49,231 bases of DNA from an uncultured Ellagibacter sp. (GCF_934617235.1 NZ_CAKTTZ010000013.1:1-49231); one strand, 5' to 3'. Counted from the first letter of the stretch, positions 1 to 8,052 are shown. Notes: generated by a model from the sequence alone, not told the origin. Made by a program: numbers and translations.

Positions 1-178
1 GCGAGGGGGCGCCCGCCCGCGCCCGGCCGCTCGCGCGCCCTTCCCGCCCGCTGTCGGGCATTTACGGTGGAGACGCCGTCTCTTTCTCTCGCTTCTTCTT
101 TTCGTGAAGTACAATAATCCAGTTTGAGTCACATTCCCATTTTGTGGGTTTGATAGCACGTATCGAGGAGCTTTTTCA
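1..178. other. Upstream region of aspS
   Basis: The first 60 bases are extremely G+C-rich and all three forward frames stay open to about position 100, so the tail of an upstream gene could lie here, but no family is recognisable. A -10-like TACAAT at 110-115 and a GAGGAG ribosome-binding site at 165-170 precede aspS. No clear -35 box is visible. Confidence 0.4.
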
Positions 179-1966
179 ATGACGGACTTCAAGAACGAAT
201 TTTGCATGCACACCGCAACGTGCGGCGAGCTGCGCAAGGGCGACGTGGGTCGTGAGGTTGTGCTTACTGGCTGGGCCTGGCATAATCGCGATCACGGCGG
301 ACTGATTTTCTGCGACCTTCGTGACCGCGAGGGCTACACTCAGGTCGTGGTCGATCCTGACTGTGTGACCGAGGAAGAATTCCATATCGCGGAGCATCTT
401 GGCCGCGAGTATGTCCTTAAGATCTCTGGTCGCGTGCGCGCTCGTGGCGAGGGCGCCGAGAACCCGAACATGGCTACTGGCGAAATCGAGGTTCTTGCAA
501 ATTCCGTTAAGGTCCTCAATACTTCTGTCACTCCTCCTTTTTCTATCGAAGACGGCATCGAAACAGACGAAACCACCCGTATGAAGTGGCGTTATCTCGA
601 TCTTCGCCGTCCTGAGATGTATGCGAACCTCTTGCTTCGCCATAAGGTTGCGCAGGCGATGCGCCAGGCGCTCAACGAACGTGGCTTCCTTGAGGTCGAA
701 ACCCCGATTCTTGCGAACTCTACGCCCGAGGGCGCGCGCGACTATCTCGTGCCTTCTCGTCCGAACCCGGGCAAGTTCTATGCTTTGCCGCAGTCTCCGC
801 AGCAGTTCAAGCAGATGCTCATGGTTGGCGGCATCGAGCGTTATTACCAGATTGCCCGTTGTTTCCGCGACGAGGACTTGCGCGCCGATCGCCAGCCTGA
901 GTTCACGCAGGTCGACATCGAGATGTCGTTTGTTGAGGAAAACGATGTGATGGATCTTATGGAGGGTGTTTTCCAGGAGGTTCTCGGTGCTGCTGGCGTC
1001 GAGCATGAGTTCCCTCTTCAGCGTATGCCCTGGAAAGAGGCGATGGACCGCTTCGGATGCGATCGCCCCGACGTCCGTTTCGGCATGGAGCTCGTCGACC
1101 TTACCGACCTCGTCAAGGGCTGTAACTTCAAGGTGTTCACCGGCGCTGCTGCCAACGGTGGTGTGGTGAAGTGCATTAATGCGAAGTCTGCTGGCAACTG
1201 GTCGCGCGGTGAGATCGAGAAGCTTGCTGATATTGCTGCGGCAAACGGTGCAAAGGGTATGGCTTGGATTGCCTATACCGATGCCGACACCGACCTTGTG
1301 GGCAAGAGCCCCATCATCAAGTTCCTCGGCGAGGAAACTCACAACGCCATCAAGGAAGCTGCGGGCGTTGAGCCGGGCGACCTGCTTTTGTTTGCGGCGG
1401 ACACCTTCGACACGGCGGGTGCTGTGCTCTCCGCGCTGCGCCTGCATATGGCTGAAGCGTTGGGTATCGAGCGCAACGGTCACGCGCTTTTGTGGATCGT
1501 CGACTTTCCGATGTTCCGCTACGATGCGGAGGAGAAGAAATACGCTGCCGAGCATCATCCGTTCACGATGATTCCTGAACAGGATTGGGACAAGATTGAA
1601 ACTGATCCGCTTGCGTGCTCGAGCTATAGCTATGACATCGTCATGGATGGCTTCGAGATGGGCGGCGGCTCTATCCGTATTCACAATGCTGAACTGCAGA
1701 AGCGCGTTCTTCGCCGCCTTGGTGTGGAAGACGAGCAGATGGAAGAGAAGTTCGGCCACTTGATCCACGCGCTCGAGCTTGGCGCTCCGCCCCATGGCGG
1801 CATTGCCCTCGGCCTTGATCGCCTGGTCATGCTGCTGGCTGGCAAGCAGTCCATCCGTGACGTTATCGCCTTCCCGAAGACTTCGAGTGCATCCGATCCG
1901 ATGACGGGCGCGCCGAACGAGGTTACTGGACGTCAGCTCAAGGAAGTCAACCTGCGACTTCTTTAG
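179..1966 (+). CDS. aspS: Aspartyl-tRNA synthetase, bacterial type, probably non-discriminating
   Basis: Class II aminoacyl-tRNA synthetase (595 residues, normal bacterial length) charging tRNA with aspartate in the cytoplasm. The N-terminal OB-fold anticodon domain (about 15-115) is followed by the catalytic core, with STPEGARDYLVPSR at 181-194, motif 2 FRDEDLRADRQPEFTQVD at 229-246, the GAD insert, and motif 3 GLDRLVMLL near the C-terminus. The ATG is chosen because GAGGAG lies 8 bases upstream. In the anticodon domain the residues are His39 (RDHGG) and Gly92 (RARGEG). In Pseudomonas aeruginosa AspRS the equivalent His and Gly permit charging of tRNA-Asn as well, whereas E. coli has Leu and Lys. 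I infer a non-discriminating enzyme that would need GatCAB amidation downstream. Confidence 0.97.
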   Translation: MTDFKNEFCMHTATCGELRKGDVGREVVLTGWAWHNRDHGGLIFCDLRDREGYTQVVVDPDCVTEEEFHIAEHLGREYVLKISGRVRARGEGAENPNMATGEIEVLANSVKVLNTSVTPPFSIEDGIETDETTRMKWRYLDLRRPEMYANLLLRHKVAQAMRQALNERGFLEVETPILANSTPEGARDYLVPSRPNPGKFYALPQSPQQFKQMLMVGGIERYYQIARCFRDEDLRADRQPEFTQVDIEMSFVEENDVMDLMEGVFQEVLGAAGVEHEFPLQRMPWKEAMDRFGCDRPDVRFGMELVDLTDLVKGCNFKVFTGAAANGGVVKCINAKSAGNWSRGEIEKLADIAAANGAKGMAWIAYTDADTDLVGKSPIIKFLGEETHNAIKEAAGVEPGDLLLFAADTFDTAGAVLSALRLHMAEALGIERNGHALLWIVDFPMFRYDAEEKKYAAEHHPFTMIPEQDWDKIETDPLACSSYSYDIVMDGFEMGGGSIRIHNAELQKRVLRRLGVEDEQMEEKFGHLIHALELGAPPHGGIALGLDRLVMLLAGKQSIRDVIAFPKTSSASDPMTGAPNEVTGRQLKEVNLRLL

Positions 1967-1996
1967 GTTCGGATTTGCCTGACGGCAAACCCGACC
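1967..1996 (+). terminator. Hairpin directly after aspS stop
   Basis: A stem-loop starts on the base after the aspS stop codon: TTTGCC (1974-1979) pairs with GGCAAA (1984-1989) around a TGAC loop, extended by TCGG/CCGA (1969-1972 with 1991-1994) across one A-C mismatch. No U tract follows, so it may be a weak terminator, a 3'-end stabiliser, or part of the larger structured element downstream. Confidence 0.5.
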
Positions 1997-2008
1997 TGTC
2001 GACGCTGC

Positions 2009-2107
2009 GGGCCCGTCGGGCGGTCCAGCTGGCGCTCCAAGGTTTCGTCGCGTACCAAAGTACGCTTCCTCAACCTTTCGCGCCATCTGAACTCGCCTGG
2101 CGGGCCC
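2009..2107. other. 99-base extended stem-loop (structured element)
   Basis: A long imperfect hairpin folds almost end to end. Bases 2009-2023 pair with 2093-2107 (15 consecutive pairs, three of them G-U). CAG 2026-2028 pairs with 2087-2089, TGGCGC 2030-2035 with 2080-2085, AAGGTT 2039-2044 with 2072-2077, and GCGTAC 2050-2055 with GTACGC 2060-2065 around a CAAA loop. That is about 36 pairs by hand. No coding gene spans it credibly on either strand. It could be a small RNA, a REP/MITE-like element or a processing site; nothing links it to a known RNA family. Confidence 0.6.
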
Positions 2108-2140
2108 TCGCTGACTTGTGTTTCACCTGGGATTTTCATT

Positions 2141-2198
2141 TGCCCCTTGTGCTCGACTCGGCGCGTAACCGTTATACGCTTGGTCGAGGGGTGGGGCA
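2141..2198. other. Third hairpin of the aspS-rlmI gap
   Basis: TGCCCC (2141-2146) pairs with GGGGCA (2193-2198), CTCGAC (2152-2157) with GTCGAG (2183-2188), and GCGT (2163-2166) with ACGC (2176-2179). The element is bracketed by the identical 12-mer CCTCGCTGACTT at 2106-2117 and 2219-2230. It lies upstream of the likely rlmI promoter, so it is more likely part of an aspS 3' transcript or an independent element than an rlmI leader. Confidence 0.5.
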
Positions 2199-2228
2199 AT
2201 TCCGGGCACGAGAGCGGTCCTCGCTGAC

Positions 2229-2256
2229 TTTGGCGGTTTCCCTGCATCGATATAAT
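2229..2256 (+). promoter_or_regulatory. Candidate promoter of rlmI
   Basis: A perfect TATAAT at 2251-2256 is preceded by a weak -35 (TTTGGC at 2229-2234, 16-base spacer). Transcription from here would give a leader of roughly 55-60 bases before the rlmI start. Confidence 0.5.
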
Positions 2257-2319
2257 TGCTGATTGGCGATTTCTCCTCATCTCATCTCGATTCGCACTTT
2301 CACTCTCGAAAGGACCCTT

Positions 2320-3612
2320 ATGAAAACTCCGAGGCCATATCCGCGTGCAACGATCACGCCGAAGGGCGAGCATGCTTTGGAGAAGGGGCATCCTTGGGTG
2401 TACGAGGCTGAGGTCGTCTCGCTTGAGCCGGCGCCAGGCAAAGCTGAGGTTCCTAACGGCTCGATCGTCGACGTTGTGAGCCGCAAAGGGTCGTACCTGG
2501 GCTCGGGCTTGCTGTCCGAGAAGAGCAAGATCCGTATTCGCCTCATCACCCGCAATGCGAACGATCGCTTCGACCGTGCGTTTTGGAAGCGGAAGGCGCA
2601 GTGGGCTTGGGATTACCGGAAAACGGTGATGGGCGCTGATGCGGGCGCGTGTCGCGTCTTGTTCTCCGAAGCTGACGGGTTCCCTGGCCTTGTTGTCGAC
2701 CGCTTCGACGATGTCCTCGTTGCTGAAACGCTTTCGGTGGGGATGGAGCGTCTGAAGCCGATGATTTTCCCCGCGCTGCTTGAAGTGCTCGCGGAAGACG
2801 GCATCATGATTCGCGGCCTCTACGAGCGCAATGACGCCTCGACCCGTGCACTCGAGGGGCTTGCCCAAACTGCGGGTTGGTTTGAGGGTGCCGCAGAAGG
2901 CGAGGAGCGCTCGCTTGATCCGATCGACCCGAGCCGACCCGAGGCGGAGGCGTTCGGCCCCACGACGACGCAAATCGTGGAGAATGGCGTTCGATACGAG
3001 GTCGATTTCGAGAACGGACAGAAGACGGGCTTCTTCCTCGATCAGAAGTACAACCGGCGCGCAGTCGCGCAGCTTGCAGCGGGAAGGCGCGTTCTCGATT
3101 GTTTCACGCATACGGGCAGCTTTGCCTTGAATGCTGCCCATGGTGGGGCCGAGTACGTGAATGCGGTTGACATCTCCGAGCTCGCCGTTGGGCAAGCACG
3201 CAAGAATGCCCAGCTCAATGGGCTTGACGGAAAGATGGACTTCACGGCGGCGAACGTCTTCGACCTGCTTCCACAGCTTGAGGCGGCGCATGATCGCACC
3301 TATGACTTCATCGTGCTCGATCCGCCGGCGTTCACGAAAAGCCGCAAGACCATCGATTCGGCGGCGCGTGGCTACAAGGAAATCAATTATCGCGCGATGA
3401 AGCTGCTGCCGCGCGGCGGTTATCTTGCCACGTGCAGCTGCAGCCATTTCATGGACACGGAGCGGTTCCGCCGTGTTGTGTCCTACGCCGCGCAGGACGC
3501 TGGCGTGCAGCTGCGCCAGATCGAGGAGCGTCAGCAGGCGCCTGACCACCCGATCCTGTGGGGCGCTCCTGAAACGGACTATCTGAAGTTCTTCCTGTTC
3601 CAGGTGGTGTAG
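2320..3612 (+). CDS. rlmI: Class I SAM-dependent rRNA cytosine-C5 methyltransferase, RlmI family
   Basis: Predicted 430-residue enzyme that methylates a cytosine of 23S rRNA using S-adenosylmethionine. The N-terminal PUA-like segment (GHPWVYEAEV and the following strands) binds RNA. The Rossmann methyltransferase part shows the SAM loop VLDCFTHTGSFALNA, the acidic VDIS motif, the catalytic-loop motif LDPPAFTKSRK, and SCS near the C-terminus, all as in RlmI/RlmK C-terminal enzymes. The start is placed at the ATG preceded by GAAAGGA (2308-2314); an upstream in-frame ATG at 2263 has no ribosome-binding site and lies next to the -10 box. It stands alone between the structured aspS gap and the next cassette. 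The family call is firm; the exact target base is inferred from family. Confidence 0.9.
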   Translation: MKTPRPYPRATITPKGEHALEKGHPWVYEAEVVSLEPAPGKAEVPNGSIVDVVSRKGSYLGSGLLSEKSKIRIRLITRNANDRFDRAFWKRKAQWAWDYRKTVMGADAGACRVLFSEADGFPGLVVDRFDDVLVAETLSVGMERLKPMIFPALLEVLAEDGIMIRGLYERNDASTRALEGLAQTAGWFEGAAEGEERSLDPIDPSRPEAEAFGPTTTQIVENGVRYEVDFENGQKTGFFLDQKYNRRAVAQLAAGRRVLDCFTHTGSFALNAAHGGAEYVNAVDISELAVGQARKNAQLNGLDGKMDFTAANVFDLLPQLEAAHDRTYDFIVLDPPAFTKSRKTIDSAARGYKEINYRAMKLLPRGGYLATCSCSHFMDTERFRRVVSYAAQDAGVQLRQIEERQQAPDHPILWGAPETDYLKFFLFQVV

Positions 3613-3820
3613 AGAGGCCGCCATCTGATGGAATGCTCGCGCATCCTTCGTGACAGTTTGTTGACAGCCTTGCGCCTTCGCGGCATCTGCACAACTCTTT
3701 CGTATCATTAAGCCTGTTCAACAAGTTCGAGGCGTTCTAACTCGCGTCCCGAGCACATGTGGAGCCCGTGCATCTCGCGCGGGCTTCGTCTATTCAGGCA
3801 AAGGTGGGTGCATATTTCAG

Positions 3821-4237
3821 ATGAAGGGTTTTCTCGAGCGGATGCAATGGAAGCTGGCGGGCGCCATGCAGGGAAGGCGCGGCGCGGACTCACTGTCGAA
3901 CACGCTGGTTGTGGCGGGTATCGTCTGCCTGGTCCTGTCGGTGCTTCCCCATATGGGCCTTTTCACCTGGCCTGCGATGGCATTTCTGGCCTATGCGCTC
4001 TTCCGTACTTACTCGAAGAACATCGCCGCGCGCGATCGTGAGAACGAGGCGTTCCTCCACGCTACCGAGAAGCCTCGTCGGGCGCTTTCGCTTGGGCGGA
4101 AGAAATGGGAGAACCGCGAGACCACGCTGTACTTCAAGTGCAAGGGCTGTGGGCAAGAGCTTTCGGTTCCGCGCGGTAAGGGTACGCTTCGCGTGGTGTG
4201 CCCGAAGTGCAAAACCGAGACGATGAAGAAATCCTAG
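3821..4237 (+). CDS. Small membrane protein with C-terminal zinc ribbon
   Basis: A 138-residue protein of unknown function. It has a basic amphipathic N-terminus, two membrane segments at about 28-45 and 48-64, a charged middle, and a C-terminal zinc ribbon with Cys107-x2-Cys110 and Cys127-x2-Cys130 (CKGC...CPKC). Family knowledge supports zinc binding only; the role is not known. Its stop lies 5 bases before the DUF5685 start, so the two are probably translationally coupled. Genes for a J-protein and an Hsp70 follow, suggesting a membrane-linked chaperone or quality-control unit. No strong ribosome-binding site is seen at this ATG, so the start is the least certain part. An AGCCCG/CGGGCT hairpin (3763-3785) lies upstream. 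Confidence 0.75.
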   Translation: MKGFLERMQWKLAGAMQGRRGADSLSNTLVVAGIVCLVLSVLPHMGLFTWPAMAFLAYALFRTYSKNIAARDRENEAFLHATEKPRRALSLGRKKWENRETTLYFKCKGCGQELSVPRGKGTLRVVCPKCKTETMKKS

Positions 4238-4242
4238 CGCGC

Positions 4243-5112
4243 ATGTTCGGCTACATCATGGCAGACGAGAAGCAGCTTTCGACCGAGGAGGTTGCCCGTT
4301 ACCGCAGGGTGTACTGCGGCGTCTGCCATTCGCTGAAAGATCAAAACGGCCAGCTGTGCCGCCTTGCGCTCACCTACGATATGACGTTTCTGGCGCTTCT
4401 GCTGAATTCGCTGTACGAGCCACCAGAGCAGGAGGATTCGTCGCGATGCGGGGCGCATCCAACCAAGGCGCAGCCGTTTGCGACGAGCGAATGCACGGAA
4501 TACGCCGCCGATATGACGGTGCTGCTCGCCTATCACAAGCTGATGGACGACTGGCACGATGATCGCAAGGTTTCCCGACGCGCGATGGCGCAGGCGCTTT
4601 CGTCGGCGTATCGCGCTGCTTCGGCAAGGCGCCCCGAGGTTGCCTGGGCCATCGAGTCGGGGATGGGGGAAATTCGCGAAATCGAGCAGCGCGGAGAGGA
4701 TTCCCTTGATGCCGCAGCGAATCGATTCGGCGTGATTTTAGGGTGCGCGTTCTCGTATCGAGATGACTTTTGGGCGGATGAGCTGCGTCGGATGGGTGCA
4801 TGGCTTGGCAAGTTCGTGTACCTCATGGATGCGGTCATGGATTTCGACGAGGACGAGAAGACGGGCAGCTATAATCCGCTTATTGCGGCGGGTGTGACTC
4901 CCGAAGACGTTTCGGAAGGGCTTCGCTCGATTGCCGCTCAAGTGGCGCAATCGTTCGAACGTCTGCCGCTTGAGCAGGACATTCACATCCTTCGCAACGT
5001 GATATACGCAGGAATTTGGGGGCAGTATTGCGGCAAATTCGGTGATGCTGCCCATGATAGTGAAACGACGCCATCGGCATCGAAGGCTGCCGAAGGCGAT
5101 GACGGCGAATAA
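4243..5112 (+). CDS. DUF5685 family protein
   Basis: A 289-residue protein matching the DUF5685 family pattern: it opens with MFGYI, then YCGVCHSLK near residue 30, LTYDMTFLALLL, and RCGAHPTKAQPF, followed by a mostly helical body (AYHKLMDDWHDD, GKFVYLMDAVMDF, YNPL). The paired cysteines could bind metal. The biochemical function is unknown. The ATG at 4243 is preferred over an in-frame upstream ATG inside the previous gene because family members begin MFGY. It overlaps no other gene and is followed 8 bases later by the J-domain gene. DUF5685 genes neighbouring J-domain genes is a recurrent arrangement as far as I recall, which supports a joint role. Confidence 0.85.
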   Translation: MFGYIMADEKQLSTEEVARYRRVYCGVCHSLKDQNGQLCRLALTYDMTFLALLLNSLYEPPEQEDSSRCGAHPTKAQPFATSECTEYAADMTVLLAYHKLMDDWHDDRKVSRRAMAQALSSAYRAASARRPEVAWAIESGMGEIREIEQRGEDSLDAAANRFGVILGCAFSYRDDFWADELRRMGAWLGKFVYLMDAVMDFDEDEKTGSYNPLIAAGVTPEDVSEGLRSIAAQVAQSFERLPLEQDIHILRNVIYAGIWGQYCGKFGDAAHDSETTPSASKAAEGDDGE

Positions 5113-5120
5113 GGAACGCA

Positions 5121-5981
5121 ATGGCAATGGACCCGTATAGCGTGCTCGGCGTATCGCGAGATGCCTCGCAAGACGAGGTGAAGAAGGCGTATCGCAGAAA
5201 GGCGCGCGAGAACCACCCCGACCTCAACCCCGATGACCCGAACGCCGCCGAGCGGATGAACGAGATCAACGAGGCGTATGATCGCATCATGAATCCCGAG
5301 AAGTACGCTGCGGCGGATCGTCGGGCCTCGGCGGCTTCGGGCGGGGCTGCTGGCGGCGCTTCGTCGCAAGGCGCATCGGGTTATGCGGGGTACGGGGGAG
5401 CAAACCCCTTCGGCGGTGCGTCTGGCGGCGGCTCGTATGGCGGCGGCTCGTATGGCGGTGGGCAGCAGGGGAATCCCTATACCTCCGGCGGCCCGTACGG
5501 CTGGGCGGGCGGCTTCGGTTTCGATTTCGACGACCTTTTCGGCTATGGTGCCTCTGCGGCGTCAGGGTCGATTCATCCCGAGGCGAATGCGGGCGACCCG
5601 GCGGAATTCCGCGCGGCAATCGACCTGATCAACTCAGGGGACGCGGCGCAGTGCAAGCGCGCGGCGGACATCCTGGCCACGGTTACAAGCGGCGGTCGCA
5701 ACGCTCGGTGGTACTATCTCTCGGCGCTCGCGAACAACGGCGCGGGCAACACGGTGATGGCGCTTGACCAGATACGCCGCGCCGTTCGTATGGACCCGAA
5801 CAATGTTGACTACCGGCGCGCATACCGCACGTTCCAAAGCGCAGGGCAGTCCTACACGCAGGAGCAACAGACGCGCGGGTTCACCATCTCCTCGATCGAC
5901 CCTACGACATTGTGTTGTGGTTGCTGCATGCTCCAGCTGTGCCTGCAGCAGTTCATGCGCTTCGGGTTCATGGGATTTTAA
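5121..5981 (+). CDS. J-domain protein with glycine-rich linker and Cys-rich tail
   Basis: A 286-residue Hsp40-like co-chaperone. The J domain occupies about 4-62 with the HPD motif at 32-34, needed to stimulate Hsp70 ATPase. A Gly/Ser/Tyr-rich linker (about 70-130, with repeated SYGGG units) follows, then an acidic-aromatic patch (FDFDDLFGYG) and a helical TPR-like region. The end is hydrophobic and cysteine-rich (LCCGCCMLQLC). It lacks the zinc-finger and CTD domains of true DnaJ, so it is a specialised J-protein. AAGGA lies 5 bases before the chosen ATG; a second ATG two codons in is possible. It lies immediately before the Hsp70 gene, its obvious partner. Confidence 0.9.
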   Translation: MAMDPYSVLGVSRDASQDEVKKAYRRKARENHPDLNPDDPNAAERMNEINEAYDRIMNPEKYAAADRRASAASGGAAGGASSQGASGYAGYGGANPFGGASGGGSYGGGSYGGGQQGNPYTSGGPYGWAGGFGFDFDDLFGYGASAASGSIHPEANAGDPAEFRAAIDLINSGDAAQCKRAADILATVTSGGRNARWYYLSALANNGAGNTVMALDQIRRAVRMDPNNVDYRRAYRTFQSAGQSYTQEQQTRGFTISSIDPTTLCCGCCMLQLCLQQFMRFGFMGF

Positions 5982-6060
5982 GTTGCACTCATCGGGTCCT
6001 CGTTTTTTAACCCTGCCGTGACCTGCAACTTTCAACTGGTTCTCTCGGAAGGAGACTGAT

Positions 6061-7818
6061 ATGGCAACTATCGGGATTGACTTGGGCACGACGAACAGTT
6101 GTGCCGCGGTGGTCGAGGGCGGCAAGCCGGCCATCATCCACAACGCCGAGGGCTCTCGCACAACGCCGAGCGTCGTCGCCTTCACGAAAGATGGCGAGCG
6201 CCTCGTCGGTGCGACGGCTTGTCGACAGGCGGCTATCAACCCCGATCGCACCATTGCTTCGGTGAAGCGCCATATGGGTACCGACTGGCGTGCGAATATC
6301 GACGGCAAGCACTTCACGCCGCAGGAGATTTCCGCCATGATCCTGCGCAAACTGCGCAGCGATGCCGAGGCGTTCCTCGGTCAGGAGGTCACGCAGGCGG
6401 TCATCACCGTCCCCGCTTACTTCAACGACATGCAGCGCCAGGCAACGAAGGATGCGGGTCGCATTGCGGGGCTCGACGTGCTGCGTATTATCAACGAGCC
6501 GACGAGCGCGGCGCTCGCGTATGGCCTCGATAACGGTGAGCCGCAGAAGGTGATGGTTTACGACCTGGGCGGCGGCACTTTCGACGTGTCGATCATCGAG
6601 ATCGGCGAGGGCGTGATCGAGGTGCTTGCGACCGCGGGCGATAACCATCTGGGCGGCGACGATTTCGACGAGCGCGTCGCCGATTACCTGTTCGGCGTTT
6701 TCAAGCGCGAGACGGGCGTTGACGCGGGCCGCGATTCCGCTGCGGCTCAGCGCGTGCGTGAGGCGGCGCGTCAGGCGAAAGAGGAGCTCTCTTCCATGGA
6801 GACGGCGCGCGTGAACCTGCCGTTTTTGGCGCAAGGCGCATCTGGCCCGCTTCACCTGGAGGCGCAAATCACGCGCTCGGAATTCAATCGCATGACTGCC
6901 GACTTGGTCGAGCGAACCGAAGGCCCCGTGTCCCAAGCGCTCAACGATGCGGGCATCGCCGCCTCCGAGCTGGGAAGCGTGCTGCTCGTTGGCGGTTCGA
7001 CGCGCATCCCCGCCGTTCAGGAGAAAGTTCGTGCCCTTACGGGGAAGGAGCCCTCGTCCTCGATCAACCCTGATGAGTGCGTCGCTGTGGGTGCGGCCAT
7101 CCAGGGAGCAACGCTTGCCGGGTCATCGACGGGGCTTGTGAAGGCGAATTCCATCCTGTTGCTCGACGTGACGCCGCTTTCCCTCTCCCTTGAAACCGTC
7201 GGCGGCGTGGCGACGCGCATCGTGGAGCGCAACACGACGCTTCCCGTGCATTACTCGCAGATCTTCACGACGGCGGCGGCATTCCAAACGAGCGTGGAAA
7301 TCAACGTGCTTCAGGGCGAGCGCCCGATGGCGCGCGACAACAAGTCGATCGGCAAGTTCCGCCTGAAGGGCATCAAGCGCGCCCCTGCGGGAGTTCCCCA
7401 GATCGAGGTCACGTTCGACATCGACGCGAACGGCATCCTCACGGTTTCCGCGAAGGACAAGGGAACGGGCAAGGAGCAGTCGATCACGATCGATGAGTCA
7501 GGCCGCATGTCCGACGAGGAAATCGATCGCGCCATTCGCGATGCGGAGACCTATGCTGCGCAGGATGCGACGCGTCGCGATGCGATGGAGGTGCACGCCG
7601 AGGCGGCGCGCTTGGTCCAAGAGGTTGACGCGGCGCTCGCAAAGTCTGGCAAGCAGCTGGAAAAGGAAGAGAAGAAGCAGGTCAAGGCCGATTCGAATGC
7701 GCTTCGCAAGCTGCTTGCGAAGAAAACCGAAAAGCTGGAAGAAGCGGATATCGCGGCAATCCGCTCCGCCAAAGAGCAGCTCGAACGCTCAAGCGACCAC
7801 CTAAGGTCCCTCGCGTAG
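6061..7818 (+). CDS. Hsp70 chaperone (short DnaK paralogue)
   Basis: A 585-residue ATP-dependent chaperone. The nucleotide-binding domain begins GIDLGTTNS (5-13) and has VYDLGGGTFDVS and VPAYFNDMQRQATKDAG. The interdomain linker LLLDVTPLSL is at about 365-375, followed by the beta-sandwich substrate domain (VLQGER) and a helical lid. It ends shortly after the lid with no acidic disordered tail, about 25-50 residues shorter than housekeeping DnaK. No grpE, canonical dnaJ or hspR lies nearby. With the specialised J-protein just upstream, I infer a second, dedicated Hsp70 rather than the main dnaK; the alternative that it is the only DnaK cannot be excluded from this window. AGGAGA lies 6 bases before the ATG (GGAAGGAGACTGAT context). 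Confidence 0.92.
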   Translation: MATIGIDLGTTNSCAAVVEGGKPAIIHNAEGSRTTPSVVAFTKDGERLVGATACRQAAINPDRTIASVKRHMGTDWRANIDGKHFTPQEISAMILRKLRSDAEAFLGQEVTQAVITVPAYFNDMQRQATKDAGRIAGLDVLRIINEPTSAALAYGLDNGEPQKVMVYDLGGGTFDVSIIEIGEGVIEVLATAGDNHLGGDDFDERVADYLFGVFKRETGVDAGRDSAAAQRVREAARQAKEELSSMETARVNLPFLAQGASGPLHLEAQITRSEFNRMTADLVERTEGPVSQALNDAGIAASELGSVLLVGGSTRIPAVQEKVRALTGKEPSSSINPDECVAVGAAIQGATLAGSSTGLVKANSILLLDVTPLSLSLETVGGVATRIVERNTTLPVHYSQIFTTAAAFQTSVEINVLQGERPMARDNKSIGKFRLKGIKRAPAGVPQIEVTFDIDANGILTVSAKDKGTGKEQSITIDESGRMSDEEIDRAIRDAETYAAQDATRRDAMEVHAEAARLVQEVDAALAKSGKQLEKEEKKQVKADSNALRKLLAKKTEKLEEADIAAIRSAKEQLERSSDHLRSLA

Positions 7819-7830
7819 ACCTCGGTAGGC

Positions 7831-8052
7831 GCCCGCTCGGAACGTGAAGCGGGCGGGTGCGCTCGACGGTTCGCTCGAGGGGTGGCGTCAAGTGCGCCTG
7901 GCGGCTTGCCTGGGGAGCAGCGTCGAGCGCGTATTCCGCAACGATGGGGCAAGGGGTTGCGGAACGCCTCACGCGCAGCGCGGCGTTTTGCATGCCGCGC
8001 TGCGCGTGAGCACTTGCCGGGGCGGCTTTCAAGGGGAATTGGAAAGCCGCCC
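7831..8052. repeat. Cluster of five perfect inverted repeats between convergent genes
   Basis: The 255-base gap between the convergent Hsp70 and radical SAM genes holds GCCCGCT/AGCGGGC (7831-7837, 7848-7854); GCGCTCGACG/CGTCGAGCGC (7859-7868, 7921-7930); TTCCGCAAC/GTTGCGGAA (7934-7942, 7956-7964); a 17-bp perfect stem (7968-7984 with 7994-8010, 9-base loop); and GGGCGGCTTTC/GAAAGCCGCCC (8020-8030, 8042-8052). None is followed by a U tract. They may terminate both genes, form a structured RNA, or be a palindromic intergenic element. Confidence 0.65.

Noticed and set aside
176..2086. 636-codon open frame on the minus strand across aspS
   Set aside because: It is a mirror of the well-conserved aspS and has no domains; long antisense frames are common in G+C-rich genes.
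1975..2262. 95-codon plus-strand frame in the aspS-rlmI gap
   Set aside because: It spans the long hairpins, has no ribosome-binding site, and its composition is dictated by the palindromes.
1963..3708. 581-codon minus-strand frame over rlmI and the structured gap
   Set aside because: It is antisense to rlmI and has no recognisable domain; its end runs through the stem-loop region.
3661..3708. TTGACA and TATCAT as a promoter for the zinc-ribbon gene
   Set aside because: The spacing between them is 36 bases, far outside the 16-18 expected for a sigma-70 type promoter.
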